From contig JAOSJO010000001.1 in the NCBI GenBank assembly GCA_027494055.1, forward strand, positions 434,001 to 498,000: a stretch of 64,000 nucleotides of DNA. The letters run 5' to 3'. Shown here piece by piece: positions 30,389-39,039 of this stretch. The notes beneath the pieces were generated by a model. The model did not search any database. It was not told the origin of the DNA and saw only the letters and a list, made by a program, of their open reading frames with translations. The first letter of the stretch is position 1. Each line of letters starts with the position of its first letter. The position numbers and the translations under genes were made by a program. The stretch comes from Anaerolineae bacterium. GTDB lineage: Bacteria > Chloroflexota > Anaerolineae > Aggregatilineales > JAFGMM01.

Positions 30389-31489
30389 CTAGAACTCCGA
30401 CTGCCGGTGGCGCATAATGACGCTTTCCACCAGGCCGATGCCCATCATCACCGTCAGCAGGGAACTGACGCCCGAACTGATAAAGGGCAGGGTCAACCCG
30501 GTCACCGGAATCAGGCCCAGGTTCATCCCGACGCTCACCACCGTCTGGAAGAAAATCCACCCGGCCATACCGTAACAGATCAGGCTGCCGAGCGCGTCGC
30601 GCGCGATCCGCGCCGCCCGCAAGATGCGCAGCACGAGCAGCCCGACCAGCAGGAGCACGGCCATCGCCCCGACAAAGCCTAACTCCTCAGCGATCACCGA
30701 GAAGATGAAGTCGGTATGGCGGACGCGCAAGAAGCGGAGCTGGCTCTGCGTGCCGCTGGTGTAGCCTTTGCCGAGCAGCCCGCCGGAGCCAATCGCGATC
30801 TTCGCCTGGTCGATGTTGTACTGCGCGTCGGGGTCAGCGCCGGGGTTGATGAACTGGATGATGCGCCCCCGCTGGTATTCCTCCATTGCGCCCCAGATGA
30901 GCGGCGCCAGCACGAGCACGATAACCAGAAACAGGATGATGTGCCACACGCGCAGCCCGGCCCCCCACACCATGATGAACCAGATCACCATGATGACGAC
31001 CGACGTGCTCAGGTCAGGCTGGATAAAGATCAGGCCGGCCGGGATCGCCATATACAGCAGCGAGCCGAGCAGCGTCGAAAGGCGGTCCAGGCGTTCGTAC
31101 CGCGTCGAGAGAAACTGCCCCAGCGTGAGCACGAGCAGCACCTTGCTCAGCTCCGAGGGCTGGACGGCGATGCCCACGTTGAGCCAGCGCTGCGCGCCCG
31201 CCGCGCCGACCACGCCCAACAGCGCCACCAACCCCAGCAGCCCCAGCATGAAGCCGTAAATCCAGTTGTGGATGCTGCCGAGCAGGCGGTAATCGGTGGC
31301 GGCGAGGATGAAGATCAGCGCCAGGCCCACCAGCCCGAACTGAACCTGGCGCGGGACGCGGTTCTGCAGGTCAGGGTCGATGGCGTCCATCGTGGCGCTG
31401 CGGATCATCAGGACGCCGAAGATCAAAAGCAGCACCACCAGGCCGAGCATAGTGAAGTCGAAATGTCGCCAGGCGCGCAAGCTTAACAT
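30389..31489 (-). CDS. rodA: Rod-shape-determining SEDS glycosyltransferase RodA
   Basis: A 366-residue SEDS-family peptidoglycan polymerase with about ten helices. Signature segments are AAGAQRWLNVGIAVQPSEL, FIQPDLSTSVV, the catalytic region around QYNIDQAKIAIGSGGLLGKG, and ITGLTLPFISSGVSSLL-like text near the end. The absence of FtsW-specific features and the simple N-terminus favour RodA. The ATG at 31489 is preceded by TATAAT only nine bases upstream and no ribosome-binding site, so the message may be nearly leaderless. gltX and glnS follow on the same strand. Confidence 0.92.
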   Translation of the reverse strand: MLSLRAWRHFDFTMLGLVVLLLIFGVLMIRSATMDAIDPDLQNRVPRQVQFGLVGLALIFILAATDYRLLGSIHNWIYGFMLGLLGLVALLGVVGAAGAQRWLNVGIAVQPSELSKVLLVLTLGQFLSTRYERLDRLSTLLGSLLYMAIPAGLIFIQPDLSTSVVIMVIWFIMVWGAGLRVWHIILFLVIVLVLAPLIWGAMEEYQRGRIIQFINPGADPDAQYNIDQAKIAIGSGGLLGKGYTSGTQSQLRFLRVRHTDFIFSVIAEELGFVGAMAVLLLVGLLVLRILRAARIARDALGSLICYGMAGWIFFQTVVSVGMNLGLIPVTGLTLPFISSGVSSLLTVMMGIGLVESVIMRHRQSEF

Positions 31490-31498
31490 AGTGCGGCG

Positions 31499-31504
31499 AT
31501 TATA
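31499..31504 (-). promoter_or_regulatory. -10 box of rodA
   Basis: TATAAT on the minus strand, nine bases before the rodA ATG. Transcription would start about two or three bases before the start codon. Confidence 0.5.
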
Positions 31505-31577
31505 CCGCGCGTGATCTGAAAAGCGACCCTGTAGGATCGCGATGCACGACAGTGTCCCGGACGCGGTATGGGTCTGG

Positions 31578-31668
31578 AACACGAAGGCACGAAGGGGCGC
31601 GAAAACGCGAAAATTGCACCCAATCCTTTCGTGACAGCGCGTTTTTCGTGCTTTCGTGTTACGCATCC
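31578..31668. repeat. CACGAA-type inverted-repeat element, copy 2
   Basis: Left end AACACGAAGGCACGAAGGGG; the right end on the other strand reads AACACGAAAGCACGAAAAAC. About 90 bases, non-coding, between the divergent rodA and radical SAM genes. Confidence 0.65.
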
Positions 31669-31758
31669 CGATGCGCGTTGCCCCGCCTTCGGACTTTGTC
31701 ATGCTGTGCGGTGCCGCACAGGGGCCACCCGGCGGGTCGCGCCACACCCGCGACGCCA

Positions 31759-31788
31759 TTGACATCTTGAACATTTGTTCGATATAAT
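31759..31788 (+). promoter_or_regulatory. Consensus promoter with a LexA (SOS) box in its spacer
   Basis: TTGACA at 31759-31764, an 18-base spacer, TATAAT at 31783-31788: both hexamers are perfect sigma-70-type consensus. The spacer holds GAACATTTGTTC (31769-31780), a GAAC-N4-GTTC palindrome that fits the Gram-positive LexA box (CGAACRNRYGTTYG) at 12 of 14 positions. The start codon of the radical SAM gene begins seven bases after the -10 box, so the transcript would be leaderless. Confidence 0.75.
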
Positions 31789-31794
31789 AGGGTT

Positions 31795-32968
31795 ATGATC
31801 GTACAGACGAAACCCGACGCGATTGAGAAGCTGACTCTGCTCGCCGATGCGGCCCGATTCGAGCCGGCGGGCGACGCGCCCCCTCACGGAGACACCCGCG
31901 CGCCGGGGCAGCCGCCTGGACTTCGACCAGGTGCTGCGTTGCGTCGCGCACGTGACCACGCCCACGGGCAAGAAGCCCGTGCTCAAGGCGATGGTGACCA
32001 CCGCCTGCGAGAAGAACTGCTTCTACTGCCCTTTCCGCGCCGGGCGGAGCAGCACCCACCGCCTGACGTTCTCGCCCGACGAACTGGCGCGCGTATACAC
32101 CCAGGTGCAGCGCGCCGGCATCGTCGATGGTATCTTTCTCTCGTCGGGCATCATCAACGGTGGCGCGACGGTGCAGGACAAGATCATCGACACAATCGAG
32201 ATTCTGCGCCGCAAGCACGATTACCGGGGCTACGTGCACCTCAAGATCATGCCCGGTGCGGAGTTCGACCAGCTCCGCCGCGCGATGCAGCTTGCGGACC
32301 GCGTCTCGATCAACCTGGAAGGCCCAACGCCGGCGCGCCTCCACGCCCTCGCGCCCAAGAAGGACTTCACCGACGAGCTGTTTCAGCGGCTGCGCTGGGC
32401 GCACCAGATCAGGCAGCGCGAGCGCGTGCGCGCCAGCGTGGTGACGCAGTTCGTGGTCGGCGCGGTGGGCGACACCGACCTGGAACTGCTCAGCCTCAGC
32501 GACCGCCTGTACAACCAGTTGGGGCTGAAGCGCGCCTACTATTCCGGGTTCAGCCCCATCGCCGATACGCCGTTCGAGGATCTCCCGCCCACCGACCCCC
32601 TGCGCGAGCGGCGGCTGTACCAGGCGAGCTTCCTGCTCCGCGACTACGCCTGGGACGTGGAAGACCTCCCCTTCGAGGGCGTGGGGAACCTGCGCCTCGA
32701 TGTCGATCCCAAGCGCGCGTGGGCGGAGGCGCACCTGCGCCACGCTCCGGTCGATGTGATGCGCGCCGACCGCACCACTTTGCTGCGCATCCCCGGCATC
32801 GGGCCGCGCGGCGCAGACGCGATCCTCAAAGCGCGCCGCCGGGGCCGCCTCTCCGACCTGGCGCACCTGCGCGCGGTCGGGGTGGTCGGTGTCGCGCGCG
32901 CCGCGCCCTACATCCTGCTCGATGGGCGCAGACCTCCGGAGCAGTTGCCCCTGTTCGCGCAGGAGTGA
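31795..32968 (+). CDS. Radical SAM protein of the DNA modification/repair type with C-terminal helix-hairpin-helix (one frameshift)
   Basis: About 390 residues. MIVQTKPDAIEKLTLLADAA is followed by a shift at the C run 31879-31883. The radical SAM cluster motif is CEKNCFYC, followed by GIFLSSGIINGG, HLKIMPGAEFDQL and ISINLEGPTPARLHAL, matching the family annotated as putative DNA modification/repair radical SAM protein (TIGR03916-like). The C-terminus has helix-hairpin-helix DNA-binding units (LLRIPGIGPRGADAIL and a second, degenerate one). The family usually has a uracil-DNA-glycosylase-like partner; none is adjacent here. The SOS-type promoter supports a DNA-damage role. Confidence 0.85.
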
Positions 32969-33093
32969 ACCCGCCTTAACAGGCGCAGCGGTGAAATCGG
33001 TTCTGGACAGGCGGCTTCGGCCCGCCGTTCTGGAAGGATGTTGTGCGCCCTGAACCGTTGAGCGCTGAAAGCGTAAGGAGGACAGAAGATCAA

Positions 33094-33685
33094 ATGCCAT
33101 CCACCCCAAACGCCGCTAACGAAATGCCGGTGATGGTGTTTAAGAATCAAGAGGACTGGGCAACGTGGCTGGACGAAAACCATGCAGCGTCATCTGGGGT
33201 CTGGCTCAAGCTCGCGAAGAAGGCATCCGGCCTGGAGTCCGTATCCTACGACGAGGCGGTGGAAGTGGCTTTGTGCTATGGGTGGATAGACGGCCAGGCG
33301 AAACGCCATGACGCTTCATGGTGGTTGCAGAAATTCACGCCGCGCGGACCAAAAAGCATCTGGTCCAGGATCAACCGGGAGAAAGCGGAGGCGCTTATCA
33401 GGAGCGGGCAGATGAAGCCGGCCGGCCTCAGGGCCGTGGAGAGCGCCAGGCAGGATGGCCGGTGGCACGCGGCGTATGATCCGCCCAGCACGGCCACCGT
33501 GCCAGACGACTTTCAGGAAGAACTGGATAGAAACGCGAAGGCGAAAGCTTTCTTTGACACGCTGGATAGCCGAAACCGATACGCTATCCTTCACAGGCTC
33601 CAGACGGCCAAAAGCCGAGACGCGCGCCCGGCGGATTCAGCAGTTCATTCGCATGTTGGAGAATCATGAATTGCTGCATCCATAG
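33094..33685 (+). CDS. YdeI/OmpD-associated family protein (one frameshift)
   Basis: About 197 residues. VFKNQEDWATWLDENHA, GVWLKLAKKASGLESVSYDEAVE and ALCYGWIDGQAKRHD are typical of the YdeI family (bacteriocin-protection / OmpD-associated proteins), whose biochemical role is unclear. The frame shifts at the A run near 33610; the corrected end ETRARRIQQFIRMLENHELL is the family's usual C-terminus. The ATG at 33094 has AAGGAGG twelve bases upstream. It follows the radical SAM gene by 125 bases. Confidence 0.85.
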
Positions 33686-33752
33686 CTGGCGCTTATGCAA
33701 GGTTGCGCCAAAACCGGAATGCAGCCCGTGTCGGGGGTGTAGTCCCTTTAGG

Positions 33753-33861
33753 GGTAGCTGTTCACCTTCTGATCCCCGCGACTGAAGTCGCGGGCTAATT
33801 CGAATTCTTGTCACACGTGTTCTGCAATTAGCCGCCGACTTCAGTCGGTGGGTTACGAAAA
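33753..33861 (-). repeat. Dispersed two-hairpin intergenic repeat, copy C (inverted)
   Basis: On the minus strand it reads TTCGTAACCC, a first hairpin CCGACTGAAGTCGG, CTAATTGCAG, then GAATTAGCCCGCGACTTC with its mirror and AGAAGGTGAACAGCTAC. This is the best-preserved copy with both hairpins intact. Confidence 0.75.
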
Positions 33862-34004
33862 ACACACATCGGCACGACGCCAAATGGACAAGGCGAACAT
33901 ATCCCCCTAAAGAGCTAGTGATCCTGACGGAACTTTTGTCGTATGATGAACGTAATACAGGTAGATGAAGGGTAGGTGCTTCGTTGGGGAAAGGTTTGAC
34001 GGCG

Positions 34005-34208
34005 ATGGCGAAGCGAATCGAAATGGTAATCTACATCCTCCCCATCTTCCTTGTCATCGTAACCGCGCTGCTCGATCTCGGCCTGGCGCTTGGCCTGGCG
34101 CTTGCGTTCGTGATCGGGTATGTCCTCTATCACACCGCGCAACGGCGCGGGTGGCGTGACCTCGTTGACGCCATGACCCGCGACCAATCGCGCCGTTCCG
34201 CCAAGTGA
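34005..34208 (+). CDS. Small membrane protein
   Basis: Sixty-seven residues from the ATG at 34005 (GGAAAGG ten bases upstream). One or two hydrophobic helices (IEMVIYILPIFLVIVTALLD and LGLALGLALAFVIGYVLYH) are followed by a basic, polar tail RRGWRDLVDAMTRDQSRRS. Codon usage is like the surrounding genes. It stands alone and is followed by a good terminator. No family is recognised. Confidence 0.6.
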   Translation: MAKRIEMVIYILPIFLVIVTALLDLGLALGLALAFVIGYVLYHTAQRRGWRDLVDAMTRDQSRRSAK

Positions 34209-34259
34209 TGGGCTGACGCCGCATCGCGCCGGGCTGCGCTGGCCGCGCCCGCCATGACT

Positions 34260-34288
34260 GCGCCCCAGGTGACGGGGCGCTTTTGATT
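34260..34288 (+). terminator. Rho-independent terminator after the small membrane protein gene
   Basis: GCGCCCC, loop AGGTGAC, GGGGCGC, then TTTTGATTT. Confidence 0.8.
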
Positions 34289-34356
34289 TAGCAATTGCGT
34301 TAATGTATGGTAGGATTGTGCCGCCAGGGGCTTTTGACGGAGGAGGCACGGGGTTC

Positions 34357-35367
34357 ATGGCTGACGAGCAGGTACGGTGGGGCGTACTCGGCGCGGCGCG
34401 CATCGCCGGGAAGGCGGTGCTCCCCGCGATTGTCCGCGCGCACAACGGCGCGCCGCACGCGCTGGCGAGCCGCGATGTCGCGCGCGCCCGCGACTTCGCA
34501 ACGCAATTCGACATCCCGAAGGTGTACGAACGCTACGACGAGGTAATTGCCGACCCCGACGTGCAGGCAGTGTACATCCCGCTGCCCAACCACCTGCACC
34601 GTGAATGGACGCTGCGCGCGGTCCGCGCGGGCAAGCACGTGCTGTGCGAGAAGCCGCTTGCGCTGGACGCGCTCCAGGCGCAGGAGATGGCCGACGCGGC
34701 GCACCAGGCGGGCGTGCTGCTGATGGAAGCGTTCATGTACCGCTTCCACCCGCGCAGTCAGCGGGTCAAGGCGCTGGTGGAGGCGGGCGCAGTCGGCGAC
34801 CCGCGCCTGATCCGCGCGGCGTTCTGCTTCTTCCTCAACCGCCCCGACGATATCCGCCTCAGGCCGGAGTACGGCGGCGGCGCGCTGATGGACGTGGGCT
34901 GCTACGGCGTGAGCCTCGCGCGCTGGATGTTCGGCGCGGAGCCGGAGATCGTGCAGGCCAGCGCGGAATATGGCCGGCGCGGCGTGGACGTGAGCTTCGC
35001 CGGGCTGTTGCGCTTCGCCGATGCGCGGCTCGCGGTCGTGGAGGCGAGCTTCGCCACCGCACGCCAGGAAAGCTACACCATCGCCGGCTCGGCGGGCCTG
35101 ATCGACATCCCGGACAATGATGCGTTTGTGGTGTTCGACGAGGAGACCAGGTTCCGCCTCCAGCGGGTGGGCGACGCGCAGGCGCAGGTGGAGACGGTCG
35201 CCGGCGGCGCGCACGAGTACCAGCTCATGGTTGAGCACTTCGGCGAGGCGGCGCTGGGCAGGGCGGCGCTGGCCTTCCCGCCGGAGGACGCCGTCGCCAA
35301 CATGCGCGTCCTCGACGCCCTGGCCCAGGCGGCGCGCGATAACCATCCCGTGACGGTGGGCGACTGA
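34357..35367 (+). CDS. Gfo/Idh/MocA family oxidoreductase
   Basis: A 336-residue NAD(P)-dependent sugar dehydrogenase-type enzyme. The Rossmann start VRWGVLGAARIAGKAVLPAI, AVYIPLPNHLHREW and the catalytic EKP motif HVLCEKPLALDALQAQEM are followed by the C-terminal domain with GGGALMDVGCYGVSLARWMFG, where Asp and Cys/Tyr replace the commoner His pair seen in inositol dehydrogenases. The ATG at 34357 follows GGAGG by about twelve bases. Substrates of this branch (dihydrodiol- or xylose-dehydrogenase-like) cannot be fixed from sequence. Confidence 0.9.
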   Translation: MADEQVRWGVLGAARIAGKAVLPAIVRAHNGAPHALASRDVARARDFATQFDIPKVYERYDEVIADPDVQAVYIPLPNHLHREWTLRAVRAGKHVLCEKPLALDALQAQEMADAAHQAGVLLMEAFMYRFHPRSQRVKALVEAGAVGDPRLIRAAFCFFLNRPDDIRLRPEYGGGALMDVGCYGVSLARWMFGAEPEIVQASAEYGRRGVDVSFAGLLRFADARLAVVEASFATARQESYTIAGSAGLIDIPDNDAFVVFDEETRFRLQRVGDAQAQVETVAGGAHEYQLMVEHFGEAALGRAALAFPPEDAVANMRVLDALAQAARDNHPVTVGD

Positions 35368-35419
35368 GCGGCGCGCCGTGCTATCGCATGGTAAGTCAGG
35401 AATGGCGTGAGGGGGCCCC

Positions 35420-35770
35420 ATGCCTGAAAAGATCGTGGTCTATGCCCACCCCGCGTGCGGGATGCTCCCGCCGGTGCTTGAGGCGCTCAAGCAGGCCAAC
35501 GCTGACTACGAGTACGTCAACATCCACGAAGACACCGGCGCGCGGGAGCGCGTGCGCGCGATCAACCACGGCTACGAGAGCGTGCCGACGCTGGTATTCC
35601 CTGACGGGAGCACGCTGACGGAACCCTCCGCGGGCGCGCTGCGGCGCAAGCTGGCCGCGCACGGCTACCGCGTCCCGCTCCTGGCGCGGCTGCCCGGCAA
35701 CGCCTATCTGATCGGCATCCTCATCGTCGCGGTGCTGCTGGTGATCTTGCGGGGCCTGGGCGTCATCTGA
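35420..35770 (+). CDS. Glutaredoxin-like protein with C-terminal membrane anchor
   Basis: A 116-residue protein. KIVVYAHPACGMLPPVLEAL is the glutaredoxin/mycoredoxin active-site region but with a single cysteine (CGML, not CxxC), and SVPTLVFPDGSTLTEPS carries the cis-proline loop. After residue 92 there is a hydrophobic helix (YLIGILIVAVLLVILRGLGVI), so it is membrane-bound with the domain in the cytoplasm. A monothiol mechanism or a non-redox role is inferred. It starts 53 bases after the oxidoreductase gene. Confidence 0.8.
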   Translation: MPEKIVVYAHPACGMLPPVLEALKQANADYEYVNIHEDTGARERVRAINHGYESVPTLVFPDGSTLTEPSAGALRRKLAAHGYRVPLLARLPGNAYLIGILIVAVLLVILRGLGVI

Positions 35771-35788
35771 CCCCAGGTCCCCGGCATC

Positions 35789-37237
35789 CTACTCTTCGGC
35801 GCTCGTCTCGGTGATCTCCACGGTGACGAGCGTGTCGCCCAGGTAGTTGGGGTTCTGCTCCGGGTCGCGCCGGGTCAGGCTGTCGAGCACGGCCTGCCCC
35901 TGCATCACTTCCCCGAAGATGGTATGCTGCCCATTGAGCCATTCCACCGGCCCGAAGGTGATGAAGAACTGGCTCCCGTTCGTGCCCGGCCCGACGTTCG
36001 CCATGGCGAGCAGGCCCGCCCGGTCGAAGACGAGGCCGTTGTCCGTCTCGTCGTCGAAGATGTAGCCGGGACCGCCGCGCCCGGTCCCGCTGGGGTCGCC
36101 GCCCTGCGCCATGAACCCATCGATGACGCGGTGGAAGGTCGTGTTGTCGTAGAACCCTCGCGCGCCAGGAACACGAAGTTATTGACCGTCTCCGGCGCTT
36201 CGCTGGCGAACAGGTCCACAACGATGTCGCCCTTCGCGGTGACAAAGGTCGCCGTGTACTGCATGTCCCGGGTCAAGCGCCATCTCCGGCGGGGCCTCCC
36301 ACTGCGGCAGTTCCTCCAGCGGGACGATGACCGGCTGCGGGCCGTCAGGCGTGAGCGTGGGCGGGAGCGGCTCGCCGCTGGCGACGGCAAGCGCATTCTC
36401 GATAGCCTGCTGGAAGACCTCATGGGGCTGCGCGCCGGCGATGAACTCGCCGTTGATCTCGAAGGCAGGGTGCCCGTCGCGCCGAGCGCCCGCGCCGCGT
36501 TGAAGTCGTCCTGGAGTTCGGGGATGGTCACATCGCTGAAGAGACACTGCTCGAACGCCGGCATGTCCATGCCCATGTTGTAGGCGATGGCGCGGAGGCC
36601 GAGCACGTCGAGGTTGCCCTGGTTGGCGAACAGCCAGTCGTGATACTCCCAGAAGCGCGCCTGATCGTCGGCGCACTCCGCCGCAATCGCCGACGCCACC
36701 GAGAAATCGCCCAGGATGGGGAAGTCGCGATACACGAAGCGTATCTGCTCGCCGTACTCTTCCAAAAGGCGCGGCAGGGTCTCGGCCTCGGAAGCGGCCG
36801 CAATACGGGCATGTGAAGTCGGAATACTCGACGAGCGTGACGAGCGCGTCCGGGTTGCCGACGGCGGGATCGCCCTCCTCGGTGTAGAAGTAATCGTCTG
36901 CGCTTGCGACGCCCGGCTCCGTCAGCACGACCGACGCGAACTCCACCGCCGCCGCCGTCGCCTGCACCGCCGTGTCGAACGCGGCCTGGACGGTCGCCGT
37001 CATCGGCAGCGCGTTTTCGGCCTGGGCGGTCGCGGTCGCCTGGTAGGCGGCCTGTGCGGTCGCCGTCCCGACGAACAGCTCCTGCACCGCCGCATCGACG
37101 GTGGCCTGTGCGGCGGTGGGATCGATGTCCTCTTGCGCGGCGGCGGGCACATTCATGGCTGTCGCCATGACGAGCGCCAGCGCCGTCAACCCCACCAGCG
37201 CCACCGTCAACCCACTTAACAATACACGTTGGTTCAC
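35789..37237 (-). CDS. Secreted DsbA-like thioredoxin domain fused to a cyclophilin peptidyl-prolyl isomerase (four frameshifts)
   Basis: About 480 residues once shifts near 36795, 36475, 36270 and 36160 are corrected. Order: signal anchor ([19 protein letters not shown]), a low-complexity TATAQA-type stretch, a DsbA-like domain with active site TCPYC and [20 protein letters not shown], a linker ([19 protein letters not shown]), then a cyclophilin domain starting [19 protein letters not shown] with [26 protein letters not shown] and [10 protein letters not shown]. The protein would catalyse both disulfide chemistry and proline isomerisation outside the membrane. The joined reading depends on the corrections; two neighbouring genes remain possible but no stop/start pair is seen between them. 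Confidence 0.75.
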
Positions 37238-37381
37238 GAGCTTCCCTTTCGTTTAAGGCTGGAATGTCGGTCTATTGTCGGCCATACAACCCACTTGCGC
37301 AAAGTTTCCTGTATCTTCCTTTACCAGGTATCCAGGGAACGCACGTTGCATGGCAAAGTCGGGAGGCAGCGCGGGATTGGA

Positions 37382-37457
37382 AACGCGAAGCTACGAAAGG
37401 CGCGAGAAATGGGCGAAGTCCTGATGCGCGCGATCCCTTCGTGCGTTCGTGTTACGA
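37382..37457. repeat. CACGAA-type inverted-repeat element, copy 3
   Basis: Left part AACGCGAAGCTACGAAAGG; right part on the other strand CGTAACACGAACGCACGAAG. Non-coding, between the DsbA-cyclophilin gene and rlmN. Confidence 0.5.
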
Positions 37458-37530
37458 ATCTTTGGTCGCGCCTCTCTGTTTCCGGACTTTGTGGTACATC
37501 AGGAACGCGCGCGCCCCCTTGACTCTAGAG

Positions 37531-38581
37531 TCAGGTTGCGGCGGCTTTCTTACGCAGCACTTCGGTCTTGAGCTGGCCGCAGCCGGCCTGAATGTCGATG
37601 CCCCGGCGCAGGCGCACCGTGCTGCTGACGCTGTAGCCCTCCAGGACTTCCTGGAAGGCCGCGACGCGCTGCGGCGACGACGGGCCGCCGGCATACCCCC
37701 GGTCGGGTTGAGCGGGATCAGGTTGACGTGGCACAGCAGCCCCTTGAGCAGCCTGCCCAGGGCGTGCGCCTGCTCTGGCGTGTCGTTCTCGCCCTGGATC
37801 AGCGCCCACTCGAAGGTGACGCGCCGCCCCGTCTTCTCGCTGTAGTCGCGGACGGCGGCCAGCAGCGCGCCGAGCGGGTAGCGCCGGTTGACGGGCAGGA
37901 GCTTCGCGCGCTCGGCGTCGGTGGCGGCGTGGAGCGACACCGCAAGCGTCACCTGCAGGCCCTCGCCCGCGAGCCGCCGGATCGCCGGGACCAGCCCGAC
38001 CGTGCTCACGGTGATGTGCCGCTGCCCAATGCCCAGGCCGTCGGGGTCGGTCAGCGCGCGGATGGCCTGGAGCGTCGCGTCGTAGTTGTGGAGCGGCTCG
38101 CCCATGCCCATGAGCACGACGTTGCTCAGCCGCTCGCCCTCGGCCTCCAGCCGGCGCGCGATGGCGACGGGCTGCGCGACGATCTCGCCGGGGGTGAGGT
38201 GGCGCGCGAAGCCCATCTGCCCGGTGGCGCAGAACACGCACCCCATCGCGCAGCCGGCCTGCGTAGAGATGCACGCGGTGCGCCGCTTCTCGTAGCGCAT
38301 CAGCACGCTCTCGATGAGCTGGCCGTCGCCCAGGCGGTAGAGCCACTTGTTTGTCTCACCGTCGGTGGAGTGCTGCTCGGCGGCCGGCTCCAGCGCGCCC
38401 AGCGTCGTCTCGGCGGCCAGCGCGCGCGGAGCGCGGTGGGGAGGTTGGTCATCTGGTCAAAGCTGGCGGCCTTGTGCTGATAGAGCCAGCGCCACACCTG
38501 GCCGGCGCGGTAGGCCGGCTCGCCCCAGTTGGCAAGCAGGTCGCGGAGCTGGTCCTGGGTGAGGTCGTAGAGGTTTATCAT
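37531..38581 (-). CDS. rlmN: 23S rRNA (adenine-2503-C2) methyltransferase RlmN (two frameshifts)
   Basis: About 350 residues. It starts [20 protein letters not shown] with [13 protein letters not shown], the usual RlmN N-terminal domain; the radical SAM motif is CAMGCVFC, followed by [28 protein letters not shown] and [15 protein letters not shown]; the catalytic C-terminal cysteine is in [11 protein letters not shown]. Shifts lie near 38430 and 37690. The enzyme methylates A2503 of 23S rRNA (and A37 of some tRNAs). A TACAAT box is nine bases before the ATG. Confidence 0.92.
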
Positions 38582-39039
38582 GGTGGGTAGATTGTAGACG
38601 ATCAGGGGCGGATTTTCGACCTTTCGCGGCTTCCGTCTGCCATTCCGTCGCCTGTGCGCGTGAAGGCGATAGGCCGCCGGGTGCGCGCCTCTCACGAATG
38701 TAGAGCATGCTTTGCAGCCAGAGGGCGAACGCCGGTTCCCCCTACATCCAGATGTGGCAATACGGGAGGTTGGCGCACCGTGTCTCCAGACGTGGAAGTT
38801 CATGGCGAATCAAGACCACCGCCGCGCATTCCACCTCTTGTGGCATCGCCCCACGACACGAGCAGCGGCCCTGGACGAAGCGCCTGTGGCGTCTTCTGAA
38901 CTGGCCTTATTCGCGTTATTCGCGGTTCAATTCCTCCCCCATGTCCGAACACGCCCACCCCACCAACCACATTGCCTTGCGACCTAAAGCGGGCTAAGAT
39001 CACACGCACACCAACTCTGGACGTGGAGGCACGCATCTG
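38582..39039. other. Divergent intergenic region between rlmN and rfbB
   Basis: No gene seen. It holds the -10 box of rlmN (38591-38596, TACAAT on the minus strand) and a TTATTCGCGTTATTCGCGG segment related to the CACGAA repeats near 38910. Several overlapping 80-95-codon frames exist but lack ribosome-binding sites. Confidence 0.5.
38591..38596 (-). promoter_or_regulatory. -10 box of rlmN
   Basis: TACAAT on the minus strand, nine bases before the ATG and with no ribosome-binding site between them; the same layout as rodA. Confidence 0.45.
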
